Shown: positions 8,211-16,516 of the stretch, one piece after another
Numbering within the stretch: the first letter of the stretch is position 1
How the letters are laid out: every line of letters begins with the position of its first letter
From: Caldilineaceae bacterium
Lineage (GTDB): Bacteria > Chloroflexota > Anaerolineae > Caldilineales > Caldilineaceae
NCBI GenBank assembly: GCA_022842065.1
Contig: JALHQH010000035.1
Location: 60,663 to 124,662 of the forward strand
Length of the DNA: 64,000 nt
Direction of reading: 5' to 3'
The notes under the pieces: generated by a model
Databases searched by the model: none
What the model was told of the DNA's origin: nothing
The model's input: the letters and a program-made list of their open reading frames with translations, nothing else
Made by a program: the position numbers and the translations under genes

Positions 8211-9077
8211 TCAATCAGGCGCGTTGCGCACAAAGTCGACAATCCGCGCAATGATCGTGTCATCGCGCAAGATGCGCCGGTGACCCAACCCGTTGGTGGT
8301 GAGCAGTTCGCTGCGCGGCCAGGCCTGGTGCAGGATCTGCGCTTGGCTATAGGCAACATCATTATCCTGTTGATCATGGACGATCAAGCCGGGCAGATCA
8401 ACGGTGGCTAAGCTACGGCTCAGAGAGAAGCTATCAACTTCCTGATTGGCGAGCTGTTCAAGATGTCGGGTGAGCTTTTTAACCATCTGCGCTGAGGCAT
8501 TAATTTGCGTCCCAAAATCACGCAGCACACTGGCCATCGTGGCAGGCGAACCGATGGTGACCAGCTTCTGGGCAGCTGCTCCCTGCTTTAACGCATAACC
8601 TGCCGCCATGCCCCCAAACGAGTGGCCGATGATCGCGGCCAAGCCCCCGTTATCGGTGGCCAGTGCCTGAATAATCTGGCTCACCTCCACCAGATTGGTC
8701 TGTTTGCTGGGCGAATCACCATGTGCGGGGGCATCAAAGGTCAACACGCTATAGCCGGCGGCCACGAGTGGCGCGGCAAAGGTTGCCATCTGTGAGCCGC
8801 GCCCCGCCCAGCCATGCACCAGCAGCACCATCGGGCCACTTCCCCAACGATAGGTGACGTAATGAGCTTGGGCCGCCGGTCGCGGGTAAAAGCCGGTAAA
8901 AGGTTTTTGTTCAATGATTGCGTCTTGGATCAACTCTGCTTCACGTGCCGGCCGCTTAAATTTGATCGGCTGGACAAACAAGTTGGTCGCCCAGCGGTAG
9001 GCAAGGGGCGGGGCGATGGTCTCCGTAAGGCGAAAACCGGTTTTGAGGCTCGATTGCATAATGTTTTGTAAGAGCAT
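8211..9077 (-). CDS. Alpha/beta hydrolase
   Basis: Serine hydrolase of 288 residues. The oxyanion segment LLVHGWAGRGSQM, the nucleophile elbow GHSFGG, the acid VHDQQDNDV and the His in GLGHRRIL are all visible. I start it at ATG 9077 (GAGAGAAG upstream) rather than 9137 because the longer version would include half of the hairpin at 9124-9155. The N-terminal 65 residues are helical and not part of the hydrolase core. The substrate is unknown. Confidence 0.8.
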   Translation of the reverse strand: MLLQNIMQSSLKTGFRLTETIAPPLAYRWATNLFVQPIKFKRPAREAELIQDAIIEQKPFTGFYPRPAAQAHYVTYRWGSGPMVLLVHGWAGRGSQMATFAAPLVAAGYSVLTFDAPAHGDSPSKQTNLVEVSQIIQALATDNGGLAAIIGHSFGGMAAGYALKQGAAAQKLVTIGSPATMASVLRDFGTQINASAQMVKKLTRHLEQLANQEVDSFSLSRSLATVDLPGLIVHDQQDNDVAYSQAQILHQAWPRSELLTTNGLGHRRILRDDTIIARIVDFVRNAPD

Positions 9078-9123
9078 TGGTGCTTCTCTCGGTGTATTTT
9101 GTGGTGGTCGTGTTACCGGAGTG

Positions 9124-9155
9124 CGTGTAGTGCGCATCTCCCGATGCGCACTACA
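9124..9155. terminator. Short perfect hairpin between two minus-strand genes
   Basis: GTGTAGTGCGCAT, a 6-nt loop, then ATGCGCACTACAC. It separates the lipoprotein gene from the alpha/beta hydrolase gene on the minus strand, probably as a terminator without a clear T-run. Confidence 0.6.
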
Positions 9156-9177
9156 CGATTGTACGAGCCATTTGTAA

Positions 9178-9600
9178 TTAGCGCGAACTCACCGCCGTAA
9201 GCGATGTCCCCAGATAAACCGTATACTGGGGGTCACTTTCTGTCTGGGCGCAGGGATTGAGCGCGTCCAAGGCCCCGGCGGCGCGATACTCAATGATCAC
9301 CTCGCCGGTGTGCTCCCAGATCAACGTCCGCGCACTGTCGGCCAGCGCGTCATCGGTGAAACAGTAGCCTTCTTTGTCGCTGTGGGTCACCCAGACCATC
9401 ACTGCCCCCAACCCACGCTCTTCGACTGAGTAGATCGTGTCGCGCATCACCCCTTCGCGCGTAAAGGTGGGGCGGATGCGCTCGGTGATACAGGCGTTTA
9501 GGAGCAACGGCAGTGCGAGTAACAACAGTAGCAGGGCTGTACGTTTGCTGATCTTTCCATTTGTCATCTTTTGGTTTTCTTTCTGTTTATCGATCATCAT
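9178..9600 (-). CDS. Small putative lipoprotein
   Basis: Up to 140 residues. The N-terminus has a charged region, a leucine-rich segment and a lipobox LLNAC, so the mature protein should be lipid-anchored. The start may be the ATG at 9600 or an internal ATG at 9567 (MTNGKISKRT), which gives a more typical signal peptide length; neither has a strong ribosome binding site. The mature part, about 115 residues, contains two Cys (YCFTDD and NPCAQTE) that could form a disulfide. No family recognised. Confidence 0.65.
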   Translation of the reverse strand: MMIDKQKENQKMTNGKISKRTALLLLLLALPLLLNACITERIRPTFTREGVMRDTIYSVEERGLGAVMVWVTHSDKEGYCFTDDALADSARTLIWEHTGEVIIEYRAAGALDALNPCAQTESDPQYTVYLGTSLTAVSSR

Positions 9601-9862
9601 GGGGCAACGCTATGCCCTGTAACTCTACGTTGCGCATTGCTCCGCGTTGCATACGCTAATCGCTGCATGGCATTCTACCATTTCTCTGCGTATAACGTTG
9701 ATTGACAGGAACAGCGATTTTACGCAGTGCCGCAAAATCGTCGTTTTCGTTGCTCGACCGGTAGCACAGTGCAGATGACCCAATATTATGGTATAATAAG
9801 GGGAATTTCTAGCATAATCGCGTACGTTGAATATGTTGTAGATCGCTCAAACGAGACTCAAA
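9601..9862. other. Intergenic gap with a small hairpin
   Basis: Divergent region between the lipoprotein and the AAA/nuclease gene. It holds a short inverted pair (CGATTTTACG / CGCAAAATCG, about 9716-9741) and an AT-rich TATTATGGTATAATAAGG stretch near 9783 that contains TATAAT and could be a -10 for the downstream gene. No coding sequence was convincing. Confidence 0.4.
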
Positions 9863-11416
9863 ATGCTCAAGCCATTACCAACCAGCACAGCAACATTTCG
9901 GAAGATCATTGAAGGTGACTTTTTATATATTGATAAGACACAACATATCTATCACTTAGTCCATCAAGCAACGGGTGCCTTTTTTCTTTCGCGCCCCCGT
10001 CGTTTCGGCAAAAGTTTGTTGATCTCCACCTTGGAAGAACTCTTCGACGGCAAACGCGAACTTTTCGATGGGCTTTGGATTGCCGGCAGCGATTATGATT
10101 GGTCGGTTCATCCGGTCATTCGGCTGGATCTGAGTCTTTACCCTTCCGCAACCCCGGATGACCTGAAAGAAAATCTGAAATTATACCTGGGCTATGTGGC
10201 CGAAAAATATGGCGTCACGTTGCGCCCCGGTCCCTACTATGCCCAATTCGGTGACCTGATCCGCCAACTGTCGGCAGAAACGCAGGTTGTGATCTTGATC
10301 GACGAGTATGACAAACCGCTGCTTGATCACCTCACCAACCTGTCTGTTGCCAAGCAGATGCGCGATATTCTCAAAGGTTTTTACACGGTGATTAAGGCGA
10401 TGGATCGGTATATCCGCCTCTCTTTTATCACTGGTGTCAGCAAATTTAGCCGGGTCAGCATCTTCTCCGAATTGAATAATCTAACTGACTTGACCATGCG
10501 ACCGGCCTTTGGCACGGCGTTAGGACTGACCGAAGCGGAGATTCGCCACTATTTCCCCGACTATATTGGGGCGTTTGCCCAACAAGAAGGCATCAGTCCC
10601 GAGGCATTTTTGGATAAGATGCGCCATTGGTATGATGGTTTCCGCTTTGCCGCCGATGCCGAAAATGTCTACAATCCTTTTTCCACCATGCAGCTTTTTG
10701 ATGCCCAACGTTTTGCCAATTACTGGTTTGAAAGCGGCACACCCACCTTCCTGATCAAACTGTTGCACCAACAAAACTATGACATCGAGCACTTTGACGA
10801 TTTGCAGGTCGAGGAATTAGCGCTAAGTACCTTTGATATTGAGCGACTGGCCATTGTGCCTTTGCTTTTTCAGACCGGCTATTTGACGATCAAAAGCTAC
10901 GATCCACAAAGCAGCCGTTACGAACTCTATTATCCCAATTACGAAGTTGAAAATGCCTTTTTGATCCATCTGCTCGATGCCTTTAGCAATTTTCAGCAGG
11001 GCCTGAGTGTCAGTCATCTATGGCGCTTGATTGAAGCGCTACAAGCTCACGATCTCAATGAATTTTTTAAGCTACTTAAAGTCTTCTTTGCCAACATTGA
11101 TTACGATCTGCATCTGCGCAACGAGAAGTATTACCAGACGATCTTTTACCTGATTTTTATGCTGATCGGGCTGAAAATTCAGGCCGAAGTCAAGACCAAC
11201 GACGGGCGCATTGATGCCGTGGTGGAAGTCGAAGAGCATATTTACATCTTTGAATTTAAGCTGGATAAAGCTGCCCAACAAGCGGTGGATCAGCTTACCG
11301 ATAAAGATTATGCCCAAAAATACGGCCTACAGGGCAAGGCCATTACCCAGGTTGGGGTCAATTTTGACAGCACCCTCGGCCAGGTTACTGATTGGCAGAT
11401 TGTCGGGCCGGCATAG
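9863..11416 (+). CDS. AAA-ATPase_like / PD-(D/E)XK nuclease (DUF1703-type) protein
   Basis: A 517-residue protein with an N-terminal AAA-ATPase_like domain and a C-terminal PD-(D/E)XK nuclease-like domain, a family that is often multi-copy in Chloroflexota, Bacteroidetes and fungi-associated bacteria. The variant Walker A is RPRRFGKSLL (about residue 45-55) and the Walker B is VVILIDEYDKPL (about 140-150). Near the C-terminus GRIDAVVEVEEHIYIFEFKLDKA supplies the D...ExK nuclease signature. The biological role is not established; mobile or defence functions have been suggested for relatives. No ribosome binding site is evident. Confidence 0.85.
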   Translation: MLKPLPTSTATFRKIIEGDFLYIDKTQHIYHLVHQATGAFFLSRPRRFGKSLLISTLEELFDGKRELFDGLWIAGSDYDWSVHPVIRLDLSLYPSATPDDLKENLKLYLGYVAEKYGVTLRPGPYYAQFGDLIRQLSAETQVVILIDEYDKPLLDHLTNLSVAKQMRDILKGFYTVIKAMDRYIRLSFITGVSKFSRVSIFSELNNLTDLTMRPAFGTALGLTEAEIRHYFPDYIGAFAQQEGISPEAFLDKMRHWYDGFRFAADAENVYNPFSTMQLFDAQRFANYWFESGTPTFLIKLLHQQNYDIEHFDDLQVEELALSTFDIERLAIVPLLFQTGYLTIKSYDPQSSRYELYYPNYEVENAFLIHLLDAFSNFQQGLSVSHLWRLIEALQAHDLNEFFKLLKVFFANIDYDLHLRNEKYYQTIFYLIFMLIGLKIQAEVKTNDGRIDAVVEVEEHIYIFEFKLDKAAQQAVDQLTDKDYAQKYGLQGKAITQVGVNFDSTLGQVTDWQIVGPA

Positions 11417-11528
11417 CCTCTACTCTACGTGATCGCAAGGGTAGATTTTCGCGCTTGGTGTGAATAGGGATTTGTGCTGTACAATTAGCTTGTATCAATT
11501 CTACTCACCCAATCTTCATGAAAAAACG

Positions 11529-12350
11529 ATGACTACCATCCCAAACAACCAAACTGACAACCGCACGATCCAACAACTCTTTGACCTGACCGGCCAGGTG
11601 GCGATTGTCACTGGCGGCGCAGGCCTGCTGGGTAAACAATTTAGTCGCGCCCTGGCGGAAGCTGGCGCCCAAGTCGTAATCGCCTCGCGCAACCGGGAGA
11701 ATTGTCAAGCCTGGGCGGATCAACTGCGCGCCGATGGTTACCAGGCGCTGGCCCTGCCGCTCGATGTCACCGATCCGGACTCAAGCAATGCCCTCGTCGC
11801 GGCGACCCTTGCCCAATGTGGCCGCCTCGATATCCTTGTCAACAATGCCTATGCCCGTGGCGTCGCCGCGCCGCCGGAGGAATTGACGGTGGAAGCGTGG
11901 CGCACCTGGATCGACGGCGGCTTGAGTGGGGCCTTCTACTGTGCGCAAGCCGCGGCGCAACCCATGTTGGCCCAAGGTAGCGGGTCGATCATCAACATCG
12001 GTTCGATCTATGGCGTCGGTGGGACAGATGTGCGCATGTATCCACCAGGGATGCCGGTCAATGCGTCAGCGGCGTATGGCGCAGTGAAAGGTGGGATCGT
12101 CAATTTGACGCGCTCGCTAGCCGTGGTTTGGGCACCAAAGGGGATACGGGTCAACTGCATTTCCCCCGGCGGTTTCCCCGGCGACACGATCAATGAGGAA
12201 TTTGCCAAACAATTCCAGGCCAAGATCCCGCTGGGGCGCATGGGCAACAGCACGGATCTCAAGGGGGCAGTGGTTTTCCTGGCGTCGCAGGCCGCGGCTT
12301 ATGTAATTGGCCAGAATTTGTTGGTCGATGGCGGCTGGACGGCTTGGTAA
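11529..12350 (+). CDS. SDR family oxidoreductase (gluconate 5-dehydrogenase-like)
   Basis: NAD(P)-dependent short-chain dehydrogenase of 273 residues. The Rossmann glycine motif reads TGGAGLLG, followed by NNAYA (the NNAG position), a Ser in NIGSIYG and the catalytic YGAVK. The C-terminal VIGQNLLVDGGWTAW is typical of classical SDRs. I start it at ATG 11529 because residues encoded upstream of it look non-conserved. The substrate is likely a polyol or keto-sugar acid given the overall look, but this is inference. Confidence 0.85.
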   Translation: MTTIPNNQTDNRTIQQLFDLTGQVAIVTGGAGLLGKQFSRALAEAGAQVVIASRNRENCQAWADQLRADGYQALALPLDVTDPDSSNALVAATLAQCGRLDILVNNAYARGVAAPPEELTVEAWRTWIDGGLSGAFYCAQAAAQPMLAQGSGSIINIGSIYGVGGTDVRMYPPGMPVNASAAYGAVKGGIVNLTRSLAVVWAPKGIRVNCISPGGFPGDTINEEFAKQFQAKIPLGRMGNSTDLKGAVVFLASQAAAYVIGQNLLVDGGWTAW

Positions 12351-12512
12351 GCATTAAAGGTAACTCTGGACAAAAGGTCAGGCCTGTACCGTTCTATGGT
12401 ACGTTGTCTGCCTGCGGTTGACAAAGTATGCTTGCCGCTATCAATATCAAAAATGTTGGCTGTGCCTGTTGAAGCGGCCAATCTTTGATTCTATGCGATA
12501 AGGAGCACCTCT

Positions 12513-12977
12513 ATGTCAACTAATGTAACTCCCATCCGTGCCATTGCCGAGATCGTCATTAATGTCGCGGATTTGGCGCGCGCTTGCGCATTTTATGAAC
12601 GTGTGCTTGGCTTTCAATTGCACAGTCAATATCCAGCGGAAGAGCCAACGATCGTCTTTCTAACCATCAAGACAATCGATACCCCTCTGAGTCAAAATGG
12701 TCACCCCCAACTCTTTGCGCTGATTGATCCACAACGCCATCCACCGGCCAAAGCACGTTTTCGCGGCTTGGATGTAGGCGTGTCCACGCTGAATCATCTT
12801 GCCTTTGAGATAGCGGCGGAAGATTACACGAGCGAAAAGGGACGATTAGAAAGTTTTGGGTTAGCAGTACAGGAAGAGCGCTTTCCACATATGCAGGCGA
12901 AAGCACTCTTCTTCCAGGACCCCGAAGGGAATACACTCGAGTTTATCTGTCCAGATCTCCAGGCAAATGGCCGGTGA
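12513..12977 (+). CDS. VOC (glyoxalase/bleomycin resistance) family protein
   Basis: A 154-residue protein of the vicinal oxygen chelate superfamily with two beta-alpha-beta-beta-beta modules: an N-terminal half starting AEIVINVADLARACAFYERVLGF and a C-terminal half starting LNHLAFEIAAEDY and ending FFQDPEGNTLEFICPD. The metal-ligand positions (His in NHLAFEI, Glu in LEFI) are recognisable. ATG 12513 follows AAGGAGCACCTCT. The reaction cannot be assigned. Confidence 0.85.
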   Translation: MSTNVTPIRAIAEIVINVADLARACAFYERVLGFQLHSQYPAEEPTIVFLTIKTIDTPLSQNGHPQLFALIDPQRHPPAKARFRGLDVGVSTLNHLAFEIAAEDYTSEKGRLESFGLAVQEERFPHMQAKALFFQDPEGNTLEFICPDLQANGR

Positions 12978-13075
12978 TAGATAAACCCTCATAAGTTGTT
13001 GACTACTGGAATATCTGTTATAACGTACCAGCACAATTGTAAAGAAATCTAACTTCACCAATGAAAGGGCTGATC

Positions 13076-13498
13076 ATGCCAAGAGGAACCAAAAATTCAA
13101 TCATCCCCGGCAGTGGCTGCCACCACATCGCCTTACAAACCCGCGATTGGGCTGCTTCGCTGAAACTATATAGAGATGTGCTGGGGATGGAAGTCGTCGC
13201 TGAGTTCGGCTCATCAGAACGCAAAATTGTGCTGCTTGATATGGGCGATGGCAGCCACATGGAGTTATTCCAACCGAAAACTGATACCCCTAAGCCAGGT
13301 GCAGCTGCGGCTAATGACCCAATCATGCACTTCGCCCTCGCGACAAGCGATACCAAGGCCGCCACGGAGCATGTCCGCGCCGCCGGTTACGAGATCACCG
13401 TTGAGCCGAAGACCTTGCAGTTGGGGAATCTGACCGTTACCCTCGCCTTTTTTAATGGGCCAGATGGCGAGTCGATCGAATTTTTTCAGGTGCATTAG
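13076..13498 (+). CDS. VOC family protein
   Basis: Second VOC protein in tandem with the previous one but different in sequence. It begins GCHHIALQTRDWAASLKLYRDVLGMEVVAEF and ends VTLAFFNGPDGESIEFFQVH, with His and Glu at the expected metal positions. I prefer the ATG at 13076 (GAAAGGG upstream) over 13061. About 140 residues. Substrate unknown. Confidence 0.82.
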   Translation: MPRGTKNSIIPGSGCHHIALQTRDWAASLKLYRDVLGMEVVAEFGSSERKIVLLDMGDGSHMELFQPKTDTPKPGAAAANDPIMHFALATSDTKAATEHVRAAGYEITVEPKTLQLGNLTVTLAFFNGPDGESIEFFQVH

Positions 13499-13504
13499 CC
13501 CTGT

Positions 13505-13690
13505 CAAATAAGTTCTAACAGGCAACAAACCCCTCCCGCGCCTAGGAGCGCACCCAAAGGGTTCCCGCTACCAAGCGCGCTCCCCAGCTTGGGGTGGGAA
13601 CCGTCACGTCGCCGGTGAGGTCACGGCTCCTCCCCCAGCCTGGGGGAGGTTGGGTGGGGGTAGAATTTACCTGTCAGAATTTCCTTCACA
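13505..13690. repeat. GC-rich palindromic intergenic repeat element
   Basis: Contains CCCCTCCCGCGCC, CCCCAGCTTGGGGTGGGAACC, and CTCCTCCCCCAGCCTGGGGG followed by GGTAGAATTTACCTGTCAG. It shares left (AAATAAGT) and right (GGGGGTAGAATTTACCT) borders with the 5.1 kb element. Between the VOC and Gfo/Idh/MocA genes; no ORF. Confidence 0.7.
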
Positions 13691-13737
13691 AAACACAACT
13701 GCCGCAACCACGATTCATTGAAAAGTAGGAGCAGAGC

Positions 13738-14778
13738 ATGATTAACTGGGGGATTATCGGCGCAGGGGGCATTGCCAAAGTTTTTGCCAATGGCCTGCGC
13801 TTTTCAAAAACGGGGCGGCTCGAAGCAGTCGCCGGGCGCACACCGGGCAAAGCCGACGCCCTCGCCGATCTCTTTGGCGTCCAAAAACGCTATGACAGCT
13901 ACGAAGCGTTGCTGGCCGATGATGCCATCGACGCTGTCTATATCTCCACCATCCATCCCCTCCACCTGGAGCCGGTGTTGATGGCGGCCAAGGCGGGCAA
14001 ACACATGTTGGTTGAAAAGCCGATTGCCATGAATGCCGCCGAGACAGCCAAGATGATCGACGCGGCACGCGAAAATGATGTCTTTCTCATGGAAGCCTTT
14101 ATGTATCGCTGCCATCCCCAAATCGCCAAAATGGTCGAGTTGATCCAAAGCGGCGCGATTGGTGATGTGTTGGTCGTGCGCTCCACCTTTGGCTACCATG
14201 CCGGTTTTAACCCTGATTCGCGCGCCTACAACCGCGAACTAGGGGGTGGTGGTATTCTGGATGTCGGTTGTTATCCCGCGTCGATGGTGCGGTTGGTGGC
14301 CGGCGCGGCCGCGGGCAAAGCTTTCCTCGATCCGATTGAGTTCAAAGCGACTGGGGTCGTCGGACCGACGGGCGTCGATCACTACACCACTGCGACACTT
14401 AAGTTTGAGAACGATGTGGTGGCCGAGATTGCTACCGCTGTTGCCTGCAACCTGCCGCCCGATACTGTCATTTATGGCTCGACCGGTATCCTGAGTGTGC
14501 CTAATCCGTGGCTACCTTCTAGCCCCTGTCGCAGCGCACGTGAGGCGTTGCCGCTCGATACGGCCTTCCCGCCATCAAAGCTGCTGCTCCACAAACGCGG
14601 GTCGGAGCCGGAGGAGATCGTGGTCGAAGTGGATCGCGACCTCTTCAGCTATGAGGCCGATATGGTCGGTAACCACATTGCCGACCGCCAAGCGCCGGCC
14701 GCGTCTTGGGCTGACTCGCTGGGTAACATGAAGATGCTCGACAAGTGGCTGGCCGAGTTGGGTGTTGTCTATGCGTAA
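13738..14778 (+). CDS. Gfo/Idh/MocA family oxidoreductase
   Basis: NAD(P)-dependent sugar-type dehydrogenase of 346 residues. N-terminal Rossmann motif GIIGAGGIAKVF, the conserved VEKPIAMN (EKP signature Lys) around residue 100, and the middle segment LMEAFMYRCHPQ are typical of the dimeric dihydrodiol dehydrogenase-like branch. ATG 13738 has GTAGGAGCAGAGC upstream. The substrate is not evident; the adjacent sugar ABC transporter on the opposite strand is only weak context. Followed by a strong hairpin. Confidence 0.88.
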   Translation: MINWGIIGAGGIAKVFANGLRFSKTGRLEAVAGRTPGKADALADLFGVQKRYDSYEALLADDAIDAVYISTIHPLHLEPVLMAAKAGKHMLVEKPIAMNAAETAKMIDAARENDVFLMEAFMYRCHPQIAKMVELIQSGAIGDVLVVRSTFGYHAGFNPDSRAYNRELGGGGILDVGCYPASMVRLVAGAAAGKAFLDPIEFKATGVVGPTGVDHYTTATLKFENDVVAEIATAVACNLPPDTVIYGSTGILSVPNPWLPSSPCRSAREALPLDTAFPPSKLLLHKRGSEPEEIVVEVDRDLFSYEADMVGNHIADRQAPAASWADSLGNMKMLDKWLAELGVVYA

Positions 14779-14841
14779 TCAATAGAGTGCAATGCGCCGG
14801 CAGGATTGCCAGATCCTGCCGGCGCATTGCACTCTATTGAT
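14778..14841. terminator. Perfect 28-bp-stem hairpin
   Basis: Stem 14778-14805 pairs perfectly with 14814-14841 (arms start ATCAATAGAGTGCAATGCGC), loop 8 nt. It begins at the stop codon of the Gfo/Idh/MocA gene and is followed by ATTTTAG. The length of the perfect stem is unusual for an ordinary terminator. Confidence 0.85.
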
Positions 14842-14906
14842 ATTTTAGTCTTATATTTGGCCGTTTTTGTTTTCTCTTTCCAACCGCAAGCTGCCACGGA
14901 GACTTC

Positions 14907-15893
14907 ATGACGCACCACGCCGTGCCCCGCGATGTGAAATTTTTCACTTCAACCCCTCTGCTCTTTCTGCTTTCCGCCTGGATGTGGAGCATGAGTAAAC
15001 TGGGTTTTTCGTGGCCCGTCTTGCGGATGATGCAGCAAGCCATGCAATCTCCCACTAATAAACAACGAACTTTCCAGGACTATACGCCGACCGCGCACGA
15101 TGTTTTTGTCTGTACCTATTCCAAAAGCGGTACCAACTGGGCCTTGCAGATCGCCTACCAAATTGCCCATCGGGGGGCAGGGAGTTTTGATCATATTCAC
15201 GCGGTCGTGCCCTGGCCGGAAGCACCAATGCCCGACCTGGTTCCCCTGCGTGACGAAACGACCTGGCGTAATGCCCCAACTGGGTTGCGCGTTATCAAGA
15301 CTCATCTGGAAAGCGCGTATGTGCCTTACTGCCCGACGGCAAAGTATATTATCGTCGTGCGCGACCCCAAGGATGTTTTTGTCTCCAGCTACTATTTTTC
15401 CGCCGCGCTGCTGGCACCAGGCACGATGGTGCCGGTTGAGGAGTGGCTGGCGGCTTTCCTCAGCGACGAGTTTCAATATGGCTCGTGGGCGGAACAGTTG
15501 GCCGGCTATTGGGCCTGGCGTGATCGCCCGAATGTGTTGTTCCTCAACTTTGCGGAGATGAAAGCCGATTTACCCAGTGCGGTGCAGACTGTTGCGCAGC
15601 TCATGGGGGTTGAACTGACGGCAGCCGAATTGTCCAAAGTGGTGGAACAGAGTAGTTTCGCCCAAATGAAGGCGATTGACCACAAGTTTGTGCCGAGCAA
15701 ACCCTATCCCTTTGATCGTTTAATGCCAACGATAATGATGCGTAAAGGCGAAACCGGGGTCGCAACTGAGTTGTTGACCCCCGCGCAACAGCAGCAGATC
15801 GACGACTATGTTATTGCAGAGTTGCAACAACTGGGCTGCGACTTCTCCTATGCGGCGACCTTTTTGCAAAATCGGCATGAGCAACCACAATGA
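14907..15893 (+). CDS. Sulfotransferase domain protein
   Basis: PAPS-dependent sulfotransferase of 328 residues, transferring sulfate to an unknown acceptor. The 5'-phosphosulfate loop is TYSKSGTNW (about residue 70-80), the 3'-phosphate-binding segment is VVRDPKDVFVSSYYF (about 150-165), and RKGETG near the C-terminus matches the RKGxxG motif of cytosolic-type enzymes. ATG 14907 has CGGAGACTTC upstream. It overlaps the next gene by 4 bases (ATGA), so the two are likely translated from one message. Confidence 0.87.
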   Translation: MTHHAVPRDVKFFTSTPLLFLLSAWMWSMSKLGFSWPVLRMMQQAMQSPTNKQRTFQDYTPTAHDVFVCTYSKSGTNWALQIAYQIAHRGAGSFDHIHAVVPWPEAPMPDLVPLRDETTWRNAPTGLRVIKTHLESAYVPYCPTAKYIIVVRDPKDVFVSSYYFSAALLAPGTMVPVEEWLAAFLSDEFQYGSWAEQLAGYWAWRDRPNVLFLNFAEMKADLPSAVQTVAQLMGVELTAAELSKVVEQSSFAQMKAIDHKFVPSKPYPFDRLMPTIMMRKGETGVATELLTPAQQQQIDDYVIAELQQLGCDFSYAATFLQNRHEQPQ

Positions 15894-16426
15894 ATCAGAA
15901 GATCGCGCTAATCACCGGCAGCATGAATCCGTTTACCAAAGGGCATAAACATGTCGTTGATATGAGCTTGATGGTCTTTGATGCGGTTGTCGTTGGGATT
16001 GGCCATAACCCGCAGAAGGAGGCACAGTCACCCTTGTTCACGCTCGAACAACGGTTGCGCATGGCAAGGGTCTCTTTGGCTGAATATGGTGACAGGGTGC
16101 TGGTGAAGGAATTTAATGGGGCGACGATTGATTTTGCCGAGGCAGTTAACGCCACTGCCATTGTACGAGGTATCCGCAACGATATGGACAGTGCCTATGA
16201 AGCCAGCATGTCACATGCCAATGCGCTGATGGCTGAGTTGGAAATCGGCAGGGTGATTCCTACGTTTTATGTGCCCTGCCCACCATCGCTAACTGAGATC
16301 AGTTCCTCGCGGGTTAGAGAGTTGATTGGGCTCGAGCGCAGTCTTGATGTGCTGAACTATTATGTGCTGCCGGCGGTTGCCACCGTGATTGCCGAGGAGA
16401 TCTATCAGATTTTGCCGCAGCGGTGA
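15890..16426 (+). CDS. coaD: Phosphopantetheine adenylyltransferase-like nucleotidyltransferase
   Basis: Nucleotidyltransferase of 178 residues. CoaD makes dephospho-CoA from phosphopantetheine and ATP. Features: the (T/H)xGH-type loop TGSMNPFTKGH at the N-terminus, the central RGIRNDMDSAYE corresponding to the CoaD RGLRxxxDFEYE block, and EISSSRVRELI near the C-terminus. It is somewhat longer than usual CoaD (about 160) and the N-terminal GSMNPFTKGH departs from GSFDPxTxGH, so it may be a divergent paralogue. It overlaps the sulfotransferase gene (ATGA). Nothing shows whether it is the only CoaD of the cell. Confidence 0.75.
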   Translation: MNQKIALITGSMNPFTKGHKHVVDMSLMVFDAVVVGIGHNPQKEAQSPLFTLEQRLRMARVSLAEYGDRVLVKEFNGATIDFAEAVNATAIVRGIRNDMDSAYEASMSHANALMAELEIGRVIPTFYVPCPPSLTEISSSRVRELIGLERSLDVLNYYVLPAVATVIAEEIYQILPQR

Positions 16427-16448
16427 TGACCAGGAAGCATAATGGCTC

Positions 16449-16490
16449 ATAAAAAAAGGCAATTGCACATGTGCAATTGCCTTTTTTTAT
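16449..16490. terminator. Bidirectional intrinsic terminator
   Basis: A perfect 42-bp palindrome: A-run, GGCAATTGCAC, ATGTGCAATTGCC, T-run. It sits between the convergent coaD-like and ABC solute-binding genes and has T-runs for both strands. Confidence 0.92.
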
Positions 16491-16516
16491 AACTTTAGCT
16501 GTCTATGAACCTGAGC

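Noticed and set aside
9863..11416. AAA/PD-(D/E)XK gene as a complete defence system
   Set aside because: Only a single gene of a widespread multi-copy family is seen; no partner genes that would define a defence operon are present.
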